Source: Microbacterium foliorum
GTDB lineage: Bacteria; Actinomycetota; Actinomycetes; Actinomycetales; Microbacteriaceae
Length of the DNA stretch: 64,000 bases
Assembly: GCF_003367705.1 (NCBI RefSeq)
Contig: NZ_CP031425.1
Location: forward strand, 1,860,001 to 1,924,000
Direction: 5' to 3'
The position numbers and the translations under genes were made by a program. Of the stretch, positions 46,363 through 56,232 are shown one piece after another (the first letter of the stretch is position 1; every line of letters starts with the position of its first letter). Below the pieces are notes generated by a model, which was not told where the DNA came from, made no database searches, and saw only the letters and a program-made list of their open reading frames with translations.

Positions 46363-47580
46363 GTGCGCATAGCCATGGTCACCGACTACTACCTGCCGAC
46401 GCTGGGCGGAGTGCAGACGGTCATCAAGGCTCATCGCGAGGCCCTGGAGCAGGCAGGGCACGAGGTGTTCGTCTTCGCGCCGCTGGCCGCGGAGAGCGAC
46501 GACCCGCACGTTGTGCGGCTGCCGACCGCCCGCGGCTTCGCCCCTGACGGGTACCCGTTCACCTGGCCCCCGCAGGCCGCAGCGGAGTCGTTGCGTCGCG
46601 AACTCCGGGCCCGCAGGGTCGAGGTGGTCCACGTGCACACCGAGATGTTCGCCGCGCTCGCCGGGTTCGACGCGGCGCGGGCGCTGGGCCTGCCTGTGGT
46701 GCAGACCATGCACGGGCGCATCGACGTCTACACGCGATCGGTGCTCCCACTCCCCTCGGTCACGACGATGCTGCTCGCCGCGATGCACCGGCACCGGATG
46801 AGCCACGGACGAGCACGCCTCGACCCGACGGCCCCCTACGCAGGGACCCGGATGGCACGCCGCATGTGGCGGCTGATGGTCAGTCAGGCGAACCACGCCG
46901 ATCATGTCGTCGTGCCGTCCGCGCACTTCGCGGCGAAGCTCGTCGCGCAGGGGGTGCAGACTCCCCTCACCGTGCTGTCGAACGGGCTCGAAGCGAGTGT
47001 TCTCCATGCGGTCGGCAGTCCGGAGCCCCGGGAGCTCCGCGCCGGTGAGACCCTCCGAGTCGTGTGGTGCGGACGGTTGTCTCCGGAGAAGCGCCCGCAG
47101 GTCTTCGTCGACGCGCTGCGTCGTCTGCCGGGGACCACCGCCGAGATGATCGGCGACGGCGTCGCACGTCGCGCCGTGTCGGCGGCCGCCGCCGATCTGC
47201 CGGACGAGCGGCTCACCGTGCACGGCGCGGTGCCCCAGTCGCAGGTGCTCGATGCCATGCGCCGCGCGCATGTGCTGGTATCGACGTCTCTCGACTTCGA
47301 CAACCAGCCGATGGTCATCCTCGAAGGCATCGCCTCGGGGCTGCCGGTGATCGTCACCGACCCTGATCTGGCCGAGATGCTGCCCGACGGCGGAGGACAG
47401 GTGACCCCCACACCCGATGCCGCCGGACTCGCGCACGCGCTTCGCGGCCTGCAGGATGCTCCGGATCGGATCGCCGCGATGAGCGCCGCTGCTCTTGCAC
47501 ACCGGGCTCATGTCGCGCAGGACACGCATCGCGATGCGCTGCTCGACGTCTACCGTGCCGCGATGACCGCCGCGCGCTGA
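46363..47580 (+). CDS. GT4-family glycosyltransferase
   Basis: A 405-residue GT-B glycosyltransferase. The N-terminal acceptor domain begins MRIAMVTDYYLPTLGGVQTV; the C-terminal nucleotide-sugar site includes CGRLSPEKRP and the E-x7-E-like STSLDFDNQPMVILEGIASG. Related enzymes add mannose or glucose to diacylglycerol or other lipids. It is divergent from the ole-like operon by only 32 bases, so it may glycosylate the product, but this is inference. Convergent with parE across tandem repeats. Confidence 0.87.
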   Translation: MRIAMVTDYYLPTLGGVQTVIKAHREALEQAGHEVFVFAPLAAESDDPHVVRLPTARGFAPDGYPFTWPPQAAAESLRRELRARRVEVVHVHTEMFAALAGFDAARALGLPVVQTMHGRIDVYTRSVLPLPSVTTMLLAAMHRHRMSHGRARLDPTAPYAGTRMARRMWRLMVSQANHADHVVVPSAHFAAKLVAQGVQTPLTVLSNGLEASVLHAVGSPEPRELRAGETLRVVWCGRLSPEKRPQVFVDALRRLPGTTAEMIGDGVARRAVSAAAADLPDERLTVHGAVPQSQVLDAMRRAHVLVSTSLDFDNQPMVILEGIASGLPVIVTDPDLAEMLPDGGGQVTPTPDAAGLAHALRGLQDAPDRIAAMSAAALAHRAHVAQDTHRDALLDVYRAAMTAAR

Positions 47581-47587
47581 GGCCGGA

Positions 47588-47625
47588 CGTCGGGGTCAGC
47601 GTCGGGGTCAGGCGTCGGGGTCAGG
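47588..47625. repeat. Three short tandem repeats at the end of parE
   Basis: CGTCGGGGTCAG(G) is repeated three times in the 40 bases between the glycosyltransferase stop and the parE stop; the last copy includes the parE stop codon (TCA on plus). Confidence 0.75.
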
Positions 47626-49723
47626 CGTCGATGGACTCGCGGGACAGCCGGTCCGACGAATCGATGATGAACTCCCGACGCGGAGCGACCTCATTGCCCA
47701 TGAGGAGCTCGAACACCCGACCGGCCGCCTCGGCGTCCTCCATGCGCACCCGGCGCAGCAGTCGCCCACCGCGGTCCATCGTCGTGTTGGCGAGCTGCTC
47801 GGCATCCATCTCTCCGAGACCCTTGTACCGCTGCAGCGGCTCGTGCCAGCGCTTGCCGGCCTTGCGCAGCTTGGCCAGCAGCGCGTGCATCTCCTGCTCG
47901 CTGTACGTGTAGATCGTCTCGTTGGGCTTCGACCCCGGGTTGATCACGATCACGCGATGCAGGGGCGGCACAGCAGCGAACACACGTCCGTGTTCGATCA
48001 GCGGGCGCATGTACCGATAGAACAGCGTCAGCAGCAGCGTGCGGATGTGCGCGCCGTCGACATCGGCGTCGCTCATCAGGATGACCTTGCCGTAGCGGGC
48101 GGCGTCGATGTCGAAGCTCCGCCCCGACCCCGCACCGATCACCTGGATGATCGACGCGCACTCGGTGTTGGAGAGCATGTCGCCGACGGAGGCCTTCTGC
48201 ACGTTGAGGATCTTGCCGCGGATCGGCAGAAGGGCCTGGAACTCGCTGTTGCGCGCGTTCTTGGCCGTGCCGAGCGCCGAGTCGCCCTCGACGATGAAGA
48301 GCTCGCTGCGCTCGACCTCGTTCGTGCGACAGTCCACGAGCTTGGTGGGAAGCGTCGAGGACTCCAGTGCGTTCTTGCGTCGCTGCGTCTCTTTGTGCGC
48401 ACGCGCCGACACACGAGCCTTCATCTCGGCGACGACCTTGTCGAGCAGCTGGGTGGCCTGGCTCTTGTCATCGCGTCTGGTCGAGCTGAAGCGCGCCGCG
48501 AGATCCTTGCGGATCACCTGGGCCACGATCTGGCGCACGGCCGGTGTGCCGAGGATCTCCTTGGTCTGCCCCTCGAACTGCGGCTCGGGGACGTTCACGG
48601 TGAGCACCGCGGTGAGGCCGGCCAGGACGTCGTCCTTCTCGAGCTTGTCGTTGGCGCCGACCTTCAGCCGACGCGCGTTCTGATCGACCTGTGCGCGCAG
48701 CACCTTGAGCAGCTCCTGCTCGAAGCCCTGCTGGTGGGTGCCGCCCTTGGGCGTGGAGATGATGTTGACGAACGACCGCGTGGTCGTGTCGTAGCCCGTG
48801 CCCCACCGCATGGCGATGTCGACGGCGCAGACGCGCTCGACCTCGGTCGCGATCATGTGGCCGTCGGCCTGCAGCACCGGAACGGTCTCCTTGAAGGTGC
48901 CCTCGCCCTGGATGCGCCAGGTGTCGGTGACAGGAGCGTCGTTCGCGAGGTACTCCACGAACTCCGAGATACCGCCGTCGTACCGGTAGGAGGTCTCGAT
49001 CGGCTGGCCTTCGACCTCGGATCCGTTCGCCGCACGCTCGTCGCGGATGACGAGTTCCAGGCCGGGGACGAGGAAGGCGGTCTGCCGCGCGCGCGTCACC
49101 AGCTCGTTGAGCTGGAACGCGGCATCCTTCGTGAAGATCTGGTGGTCGGCCCAGTAGCGGATCCGGGTTCCGGCCGCTCCGCGCGGCGCCTTGCCGATGA
49201 CCCGCAGTTCGCTCTTGTCGCGGAACGGGGTGAACACGGCATCGGGTCGCTTCTCGCCGTCGTCGGCGAAGAGTCCGGGCTCGCCGCGGTGGAACGACAT
49301 CGCGTAGGTCTTGCCGCCGCGGTCCACTTCGACGTCGAGGCGCTCCGACAGGGCGTTGACCACTGACGCGCCCACGCCGTGGAGACCGCCGGATGCGGCG
49401 TACGAGCCACCGCCGAACTTGCCACCGGCATGCAGCTTCGTGAACACGACCTCGACGCCGGTGAGTCCGGTACGCGGCTCGACGTCGACGGGGATGCCGC
49501 GACCGCGGTCGTGGACCTCGACGCTGCCGTCGTCGTGCAGGATGATGTCGATCTTCGACCCGTTGCCGGCGACGGCCTCGTCGACGGCGTTGTCGATGAT
49601 CTCCCAGAGGCAGTGCATCAGGCCGGGCGATCCGTTCGAGCCGATGTACATACCGGGGCGCTTGCGGACGGCCTCGAGCCCTTCGAGCACTTGGAGATGA
49701 TGGGCGGAATACTCGGCGGTCAC
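47621..49723 (-). CDS. parE: DNA topoisomerase IV subunit B
   Basis: A type IIA topoisomerase ATPase subunit of about 700 residues. The N-terminal GHKL ATPase has LEGLEAVRKRPGMYIGS, EIIDNAVDEA and GGLHGVGASVVNALS; the TOPRIM domain has IVEGDSALGTAKNARN and LMSDADVDGAHIRTLL; RYKGLGEMDAEQLANTTMD is conserved. I prefer the GTG at 49723 (VTAEYSAHHLQVLEG) with GGAG upstream; a GTG at 49768 adds 15 residues that overlap a possible -10. Works with parC at 39864. Confidence 0.95.
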   Translation of the reverse strand: MTAEYSAHHLQVLEGLEAVRKRPGMYIGSNGSPGLMHCLWEIIDNAVDEAVAGNGSKIDIILHDDGSVEVHDRGRGIPVDVEPRTGLTGVEVVFTKLHAGGKFGGGSYAASGGLHGVGASVVNALSERLDVEVDRGGKTYAMSFHRGEPGLFADDGEKRPDAVFTPFRDKSELRVIGKAPRGAAGTRIRYWADHQIFTKDAAFQLNELVTRARQTAFLVPGLELVIRDERAANGSEVEGQPIETSYRYDGGISEFVEYLANDAPVTDTWRIQGEGTFKETVPVLQADGHMIATEVERVCAVDIAMRWGTGYDTTTRSFVNIISTPKGGTHQQGFEQELLKVLRAQVDQNARRLKVGANDKLEKDDVLAGLTAVLTVNVPEPQFEGQTKEILGTPAVRQIVAQVIRKDLAARFSSTRRDDKSQATQLLDKVVAEMKARVSARAHKETQRRKNALESSTLPTKLVDCRTNEVERSELFIVEGDSALGTAKNARNSEFQALLPIRGKILNVQKASVGDMLSNTECASIIQVIGAGSGRSFDIDAARYGKVILMSDADVDGAHIRTLLLTLFYRYMRPLIEHGRVFAAVPPLHRVIVINPGSKPNETIYTYSEQEMHALLAKLRKAGKRWHEPLQRYKGLGEMDAEQLANTTMDRGGRLLRRVRMEDAEAAGRVFELLMGNEVAPRREFIIDSSDRLSRESIDA

Positions 49724-49903
49724 AATCTCCGAGTCTATTCTCCGCGTGGCCTGCGGAGCCGCCGACACTCCTCAGGGCCGGATGAGAGAGGTGCGCAGCG
49801 TACGCGCTGAGCGAAACACGCCGCAAACCGGGCATGCCCACAGCGACAGCGTGGTTGTATTGAACACGCCCAGCAGGGACCCGACACTCAAGGAGGCACC
49901 GAG

Positions 49904-50119
49904 ATGAACGCAACAACGACCGAACGTGAGACCTCCACCGTCGAGTTCCGCCTGACCGCCATGGATCGCTGTGATTCCTGCGGAGCTCAGGCATACATCG
50001 CGGCCGAGGTCAACGGCTCCGAACTCCTCTTCTGCGCCCACCACGGGCGCAAGTACGAAGAGAAGCTTCGCAGCGTCGCGACGAGCTGGCACGATGAGAC
50101 CGCTCGTCTGATCGACTGA
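49904..50119 (+). CDS. DUF7455 small zinc-binding protein
   Basis: A 71-residue protein. Cys23-x2-Cys26 (CDSCGAQAY) and Cys44 with His46/His47 (FCAHHGRKYE) form a zinc knuckle, the DUF7455 pattern. It is conserved near sigma factor and topoisomerase genes in Actinobacteria. Function unknown. Preceded by AAGGAGG and followed by a terminator, so it is a single-gene transcript. Divergent from parE over 180 bases with no other gene visible. Confidence 0.85.
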   Translation: MNATTTERETSTVEFRLTAMDRCDSCGAQAYIAAEVNGSELLFCAHHGRKYEEKLRSVATSWHDETARLID

Positions 50120-50137
50120 TCTCGGATCGATCAGCCT

Positions 50138-50168
50138 CGGGACCCGTCTTCTGACGGGTCCCGCTCTC
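50138..50168 (+). terminator. Intrinsic terminator after DUF7455
   Basis: CGGGACCCGT / ACGGGTCCCG with a short loop, followed by the pyrimidine-rich CTCTCGTT. Confidence 0.7.
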
Positions 50169-50189
50169 GTTAAGGCATGAGCACGCGCC

Positions 50190-51230
50190 TCACGGCGTGA
50201 CCACGCGGCGTACACGCGACGTCAGCCGGGTGAGGATCTCCTCGCCGACCGTGTCGATGCGCTCCGCGAGCGTGGTGGCGCTGTCCTCGCCCTGATCCCC
50301 CGGGCCGAACACCCACACCCGATCGCCGACGGCTGCGCCGGTCCACCCCGCGACCACCGATGTGGTCGCATCGATGCGTCGCAGCTCGCGCGGACCGTCG
50401 GGGGTGCCGACGCGACACCCCGCCAACGACGAGGGGATGCCGTCGAAGGCACCGATCCCGATCACCGCGTCGCCGTCGACGATGTCCACGACGTCTGCGC
50501 CGAGGCGCGCGACGGGCTCGATCCCATCGAGCTCCGGCCCCTCCGCCGAGCGGACCCCGTAGCAGAACGCACCGATCCGCGACACCGATCCGCGCAGCTC
50601 CGGCCGCCACCATGAGGCGGCCGATGCGGTCAGATGCAGTGCATCGGGCGTCGCACCGGTCTGCCCGGCGACCCGGACCGCTTCGAGGAACAGTCGCTGC
50701 GCCTCGTCGTCCTCCGCGTCACTGGCCTCTGCCAGGTGGCTCCAGATACCGACCAGCGCGAGCTCCCCCGCGGACTCCGCGGCGCGGACCTCGACGAGCA
50801 CGCTCTCCCACTCCGACGGCAGCAGACCGTTGCGGTGCAGGCCGGTGTCGATCTTGAGATGCACCCTGGCACGCCGCTCGAGGTGACGCGCACGGGCGAT
50901 GATCCGCCGCAGGTATTCCGCACTTCCCACACCGAGGTCGACCCGCGCTCGCAGCGCCTCGTCGATCTCGGCATCGGTTGAGGTGACCCACGCGAGGATC
51001 CGACCGGTGTCTCCGAGCACCCGTCGGGCCTCGATGCCGCTGGCGACGTCGTACGAGCCGTACCATTGGACACCGGCGTCCCTGGCGGCTTCGACCGCCC
51101 AGCCGAGACCGTGACCGTAGGCGTCGTCCTTCAGCACGACCATCAGCGCCGAGGGGGCGATGCGCTCCTGCACCGCCCGGATGTTGGCGGCGAAACGGGC
51201 GGTGCTGATCTCGAGGACCGGACGGCTCAT
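50190..51230 (-). CDS. Alanine-racemase-like protein: lysine-bearing barrel, lacks the catalytic tyrosine segment
   Basis: A 346-residue alanine racemase relative. The N-terminal TIM barrel is complete: Lys34 in VVLKDDAYGHG is the PLP lysine, Arg133 in DTGLHRNG, SHLAEASDAEDDEA, Ser203 in LTASAAS and Arg218 in SRIGAFCYG (pyridine-nitrogen arginine) are present. In the C-terminal domain the usual 'Ge.vsYg.tf.a' segment with the second catalytic base, Tyr265 of the Bacillus enzyme, appears deleted (VDGDAVIGIGAFDG), and the 'MDq' substrate-site motif reads RIDAT. Start ATG at 51230 overlaps the upstream gene's stop as ATGA. The upstream-encoded protein carries exactly the missing parts, so the two probably form one heteromeric enzyme. 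Confidence 0.88.
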   Translation of the reverse strand: MSRPVLEISTARFAANIRAVQERIAPSALMVVLKDDAYGHGLGWAVEAARDAGVQWYGSYDVASGIEARRVLGDTGRILAWVTSTDAEIDEALRARVDLGVGSAEYLRRIIARARHLERRARVHLKIDTGLHRNGLLPSEWESVLVEVRAAESAGELALVGIWSHLAEASDAEDDEAQRLFLEAVRVAGQTGATPDALHLTASAASWWRPELRGSVSRIGAFCYGVRSAEGPELDGIEPVARLGADVVDIVDGDAVIGIGAFDGIPSSLAGCRVGTPDGPRELRRIDATTSVVAGWTGAAVGDRVWVFGPGDQGEDSATTLAERIDTVGEEILTRLTSRVRRVVTP

Positions 51231-51934
51231 GACTCCCACCCCCGCTCGGCGTGAGCTCCGGCGACCGTGATCAGCTCCGCCACCGTCAGGCCGGTCACCG
51301 CGCTCCACCGCGCGAGTGCCGGAGCCGACGGCCCGCGTCCGCCGAAGTACGTGACCTCGACGCCGGGCTCCGTCTCCCCCGCGTCCTGCAGGTCGATCAC
51401 GCAGACGTCCATCGCGACACGGCCGATGATCGGTCGCTCGACGCCGCTGATCTCGACGTGGGCGGCGTTGCCGAGGCTGCGCACGATCCCCTGGGCGTAT
51501 CCCCCTGTGACGAGTGCGACGGTCGTGTTCCGCTCGGCCCGATGCGTGTAGCCATAGGACACGGCATCGCCGGGCTGAAGCGGCTTCGTCGACAGCACGG
51601 CCCCGGTCAGGCGCATGACGGGGGCCGTCCGCAGGTCGCCGTCGGCGTCGGGCAACCCGTAGAGGAGGAAGGGATCGATGTCGGCCTCCCCATGGATGAC
51701 GGCGTCGATCCCCTCCAGCCGCAGCGCCTCCGCTTCTTCGACGAAATCGACACGCACGGCTGCGGCGCCGGCGGCGGTGACCGCGTGCGCGACGGCCAGG
51801 ACTCCGTGCCCCCAGGCATCCCGCCGCAGATCCGCGACACGTCCTCCGGCGGCGACGGCTTCGCCCGCCGCGGAGGCCAGGGCCGCCCGCGAGATCATCG
51901 CGCGCGGACGGGAGCTGGATGTCTTCTCACACAC
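51227..51934 (-). CDS. Alanine-racemase-like protein: tyrosine-bearing C-terminal domain, lacks PLP lysine and most of the barrel
   Basis: A 235-residue protein. The first 105 residues are a shortened barrel in which the PLP-lysine motif reads DLRRDAWGHG, i.e. Arg37 at the lysine position and Trp41 for the usual Tyr; the substrate loops and pyridine arginine are absent. From 108 on it is a good alanine racemase C-terminal domain: GDAVSYGYTHRAERNT (Tyr127 at the catalytic-tyrosine position), GGYAQGIVRSLGNAA, GRVAMDVCVIDL (Met175) and VEVTYFGGRG. By itself it cannot be a racemase. Its stop overlaps the start of the lysine-bearing partner (ATGA). GTG start at 51934; a later ATG (51898) is possible. 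Confidence 0.85.
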   Translation of the reverse strand: MCEKTSSSRPRAMISRAALASAAGEAVAAGGRVADLRRDAWGHGVLAVAHAVTAAGAAAVRVDFVEEAEALRLEGIDAVIHGEADIDPFLLYGLPDADGDLRTAPVMRLTGAVLSTKPLQPGDAVSYGYTHRAERNTTVALVTGGYAQGIVRSLGNAAHVEISGVERPIIGRVAMDVCVIDLQDAGETEPGVEVTYFGGRGPSAPALARWSAVTGLTVAELITVAGAHAERGWES

Positions 51935-52013
51935 CCTCCCACCCTAACTCCGGCCTCCCAGAATGGCAGTCGAGCCCGCCGTAGACTGGATCCGACCCCG
52001 ACCTTGGAGACCC

Positions 52014-53030
52014 ATGTCACGTTTTTCCCTCGCGCCCCGCCTCCGTTACCTGGCGGACCGCGCCCGCCGCATCGATGTCGCGTCGGTGATCGAGAGGGCC
52101 AGAGAGGCCTCGGAACAGCATGGCAAAGCCGTGCCCGTCGTCGTGGTCGACATGCTGTGGTCCGCCGGCCGTCACAACGTCGGCTTCCAGGACTACATCG
52201 ACTACGACTTCGCGATCCTCACCAAAGCCGAGCGCGACACGTTCATGACCCACCCGGTGTCGAATCAGATCTCGCAGCAGTACGACCACCCGGACTACCG
52301 TCACCTCTTCCACGACAAAGCGGAGTTCGACGCCCGCTTCGATGCCTTCCTCAAGCGCGAGTGGATGCTGATCACCGAGGGCAACGCCGACGAGCTGCGT
52401 ACGTTCACCGAGCGCCAGGGCACGATCGTCGTCAAGGAGACGCACGGGCAGGCCGGCACCGGCGTGCACCGCTACCACGCCGCCGATGTCGCCGACTGGA
52501 CGGCGTTCCACGCGGAGCTGCTCGCCAAGAAGCAGGTGCTCGTGGAAGAGGTCATCCGGCAGCACGAAGACCTCGCGGCCGTCTGCCCCGGAACCGTGAA
52601 CACCACGCGCATCACCGCGTTCTTCGACGGCGAGAAGACGCACATCCTCGCCATCGCCCAGAAGTTCGGCCGGGGTGCGGTGAGCGATCAGATGAGCTTC
52701 GGCGGCTTCTACACGATGCTCGACGAGAACGGGCACTCGATGGGCCCCGGTTACGACTCCCACGGCCACGTGCACGTCACGCACCCTGACTCGGGCTTCC
52801 CCATCGCCGACTTCCAGCTGCCGATGATGGACGAGGTGCGCGCCTTCGTCGATCAGGTCGCCAGGGTCGTGCCGCAGATCCAGTACGTCGGCTGGGACAT
52901 CGTCGTCACCCCCGACGGACCCGTGCTCGTCGAGGGCAACTGGGGAGCAGGCGTGTACGAGAACAAGCCCAGCGTCACCGGCATCCGCACCGGACACAAG
53001 CCTCGCTATCAGGCCGCGATCGGTTTCTGA
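52014..53030 (+). CDS. Sugar-transfer associated ATP-grasp domain protein
   Basis: A 338-residue ATP-grasp protein. VVKETHGQAGTGVHRY (about 142-157) is the ATP-binding loop, VLVEEVIRQHEDLA the second strand, NTTRITAFFDGEKTHILA, and VGWDIVVTPDGPVLVEGNWG supplies the Mg-binding Asp and Glu/Asn. Members occur in cell-envelope and exopolysaccharide loci and may ligate amino acids or modify sugar acceptors. TTGGAGA precedes the ATG; TAGACT at 51982-51987 is a possible -10. It is divergent from the split racemase pair with 79 bases between, suggesting related roles in D-amino acid or envelope chemistry; that link is inference. Confidence 0.8.
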   Translation: MSRFSLAPRLRYLADRARRIDVASVIERAREASEQHGKAVPVVVVDMLWSAGRHNVGFQDYIDYDFAILTKAERDTFMTHPVSNQISQQYDHPDYRHLFHDKAEFDARFDAFLKREWMLITEGNADELRTFTERQGTIVVKETHGQAGTGVHRYHAADVADWTAFHAELLAKKQVLVEEVIRQHEDLAAVCPGTVNTTRITAFFDGEKTHILAIAQKFGRGAVSDQMSFGGFYTMLDENGHSMGPGYDSHGHVHVTHPDSGFPIADFQLPMMDEVRAFVDQVARVVPQIQYVGWDIVVTPDGPVLVEGNWGAGVYENKPSVTGIRTGHKPRYQAAIGF

Positions 53031-53040
53031 GCACGACGAG

Positions 53041-53075
53041 AGAAGCCCCGGATGCTCGGCATCCGGGGCTTCTCT
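53041..53075. terminator. Intrinsic terminator between ATP-grasp and CofE-like genes
   Basis: A perfect 15-bp stem AGAAGCCCCGGATGC / GCATCCGGGGCTTCT with loop TCG lies between two convergent genes; a CTT tail follows on plus. Confidence 0.9.
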
Positions 53076-53094
53076 TGAATCGCGCTTATGGGGC

Positions 53095-53786
53095 TCAGAC
53101 CTCGCGGACGATCCCCATAGGGGTGGATTGGGTCGCCTGGCCGAGCGGGTTGTCGCCGAGGATCTGCACGAGACGACGCTCGCCGGCCTTGTCGAGGGTC
53201 GAACCGAGGATGTTGCCGCCGATGTCGTTGATGTCGACCACGGCGACATCGACCGCCCCACCGACCAGCTTCTGCACCCGCAGCGCGACGTCGCGCGGAT
53301 TCTTGGGTCCGAGCACGACCGCCTCGTTGTACGGCGGGATCGTGTTCTTGGTGGGGCCGTCGATCGCGCGGGCCTTGTCTCCGGCGATTCGATAGAAATC
53401 ACCGGTGCGCCCGATCGCCTTCGAGAGGACCGAGACTCCTGCAGCGAACAGGATCCGCAGTGTGCCGCATTCGCGCAACGCCATCTCCATGGTCTCGGGC
53501 ATGCCGAGACCGATGCCGTACGACGTGCGCACCACATGCTTGGAGAGGAAGCGGGCGAGCGGACGCGGAGTGATCTCGTCGAGACGGTACGATCGGCCCT
53601 GCGTGATCGCGACGATCTTCTCGGTCACGAACAGCAGGTCACCGGGCTGCACGGCATCCTTCGCGTACTCCGCGATGACGGAGTCCAGATCGTCGTTCGG
53701 CATGACGACCCGGGTGCGCAACGGGATGCGCGCGTAAGTCTTGCCGTCGACGCGGGTCTCGAGCGCTTTGCCCTCGTTCGCCTGCA

Positions 53787-53787
<1 letters not shown>
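53095..53787 (-). CDS. Coenzyme F420-0:L-glutamate ligase (CofE-like)
   Basis: A 230-residue CofE-fold protein. FVTEKIVAITQGRSYRLD, GMPETMEMALRECG, AVVLGPKNPRDVALRVQKLV and AVVDINDIGGNILGS match the family that adds glutamates to F420-0. No other F420 gene (cofC, cofD, fbiC type) is in the window, so F420 synthesis here is not shown, and the protein could modify another acceptor. It overlaps the sigA stop (GTGATGA arrangement), which couples it to the primary sigma factor. ATG at 53787; a GTG directly before it is alternative. Confidence 0.8.
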
Positions 53788-55019
<1,232 letters not shown>

Positions 55020-55032
55020 GTTTCGCCTTTCA

Positions 55033-55053
55033 CGGGGCCGCTCACAGGCCCCG
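55033..55053 (-). other. GC hairpin in the sigA leader
   Basis: CGGGGCC-TGTGAGC-GGCCCCG on the minus strand ends 13 bases before the sigA GTG. It has no T-tract, so it is more likely to affect translation or stability than to terminate. Confidence 0.45.
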
Positions 55054-55185
55054 GAGCATTTCGGACACTAGTAAGACCCTTGTCAAGTCAGATCTCCGAA
55101 AAGATCGATTGACAACGGGTCAGAGTCCTAGTATCGCACACGTGCGGGCATGCCGGTGCATTCGGGCGAAGTTTCGACCGGTACC

Positions 55186-56127
55186 TCAGCCGCGACCTGG
55201 CTTGTCCTCGTCACCGCTCGGTCGCGAGGCGAGATACCGCTCGAGCTCGGCCGCCAGCTCGTCCGCGCTGGGGAGGTCGCGCTCGTTGAAACCGCCCTCG
55301 TCGTACGAGCCGTCCTCGGGGTCGCGACCGGCCATGTAGGCGTCGTAGCGGCGCTCGAGCCCGTGGACCATCTGCTGCAGCTCGTCATTGCCGAGAACCT
55401 GCTCGTCGATGCGGGCCAGGTAGTCCTCGCGACGGTCCTGGACCACGTCGAGGAGAAGCACGAGGCCGGTCGCGGCCATCAGCTTCTCCGCCGCCGCGAT
55501 GACGGCATCCGGGTTCTCGGTCTCGGCCAGGTAGTGCGGAACGAGGAGCACGAAGCCGACGACCCGCTCACCGTGCTCGGCGAAGCGGAACTCGAGCAGA
55601 TGACCCGCCGTCGCCGGCACCTGGGTGCGGGGACGCCAGACGGAATGGGCCACCGTGAGCTCACGGCGGTTGCCGCTCACCGTGGTGCCGATCGGACGCG
55701 TGTGCGGCACGGGCATGGCGATCGAATGGACCCAGTTGAGCCCGGACACCTCGAACTCGTCGGCCAGCTCCACCACCGTGCGTGCGAACTCGTTCCAGGC
55801 GAAGTCGGGCTCGTAGCCCGCCAGCAGCAGGAACTTCTGGCCGAGCGCGTCGGTCGCCAGGGAGAGTTCGAGCCGAGCGGGGCGGAACTCGGTGAGGTGA
55901 TCCTGATCGAAAGAGATCACCGGGCGACGCGCCCGGTAGTCCAGCAGCACGTCGTTGTCGAAGACCGCGATCGGCCGAGGGGAGGTCGTCTCGCGGAGGT
56001 GCTCGATGAGCCCCGAGACTGCGTTGCCCGCGTCGGTGAAACCCGTCAGGAGCAGCACAAGGGGCAGCCCGCGCGGCACTGCCGGCGCGTTCGCGACACG
56101 TTCATGGATCTCTCCGGAGAAGGGCAT
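55186..56127 (-). CDS. PAC2 family (proteasome assembly chaperone-like) protein
   Basis: A 313-residue PAC2-domain protein. LPLVLLLTGFTDAGNAVSGL, VFDNDVLLDYRARRPVISFD, LLAGYEPDFAWNEF and LNWVHSIAMPVPHTRP fit the family, and the acidic C-terminal part (GGFNERDLPSADELAAELERYL) is typical. The M. tuberculosis homologue Rv2714 also lies in the sigA region. Function in bacteria unresolved. TAGCAT six bases before the ATG indicates a leaderless start. Confidence 0.92.
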   Translation of the reverse strand: MPFSGEIHERVANAPAVPRGLPLVLLLTGFTDAGNAVSGLIEHLRETTSPRPIAVFDNDVLLDYRARRPVISFDQDHLTEFRPARLELSLATDALGQKFLLLAGYEPDFAWNEFARTVVELADEFEVSGLNWVHSIAMPVPHTRPIGTTVSGNRRELTVAHSVWRPRTQVPATAGHLLEFRFAEHGERVVGFVLLVPHYLAETENPDAVIAAAEKLMAATGLVLLLDVVQDRREDYLARIDEQVLGNDELQQMVHGLERRYDAYMAGRDPEDGSYDEGGFNERDLPSADELAAELERYLASRPSGDEDKPGRG

Positions 56128-56133
56128 GTGTCC

Positions 56134-56139
56134 ATGCTA
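56134..56139 (-). promoter_or_regulatory. Leaderless -10 element (TAGCAT) for the PAC2 gene
   Basis: On the minus strand TAGCAT ends six bases before the ATG at 56127. Confidence 0.5.
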
Positions 56140-56220
56140 CGAGCCGCATCGCGGCGACGGGTGACGGCCGTCATGCTGAGAGCGAACAGGCCGCCCGCCG
56201 TCCCCACGTCCGACCATCCC

Positions 56221-56226
56221 TAGGAT
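56221..56226 (+). promoter_or_regulatory. -10 element (TAGGAT) before pepA
   Basis: TAGGAT ends six bases before the pepA ATG; GGAGG lies between the two but only one base from the start, so a leaderless start fits better. Confidence 0.5.
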
Positions 56227-56232
56227 GGAGGT

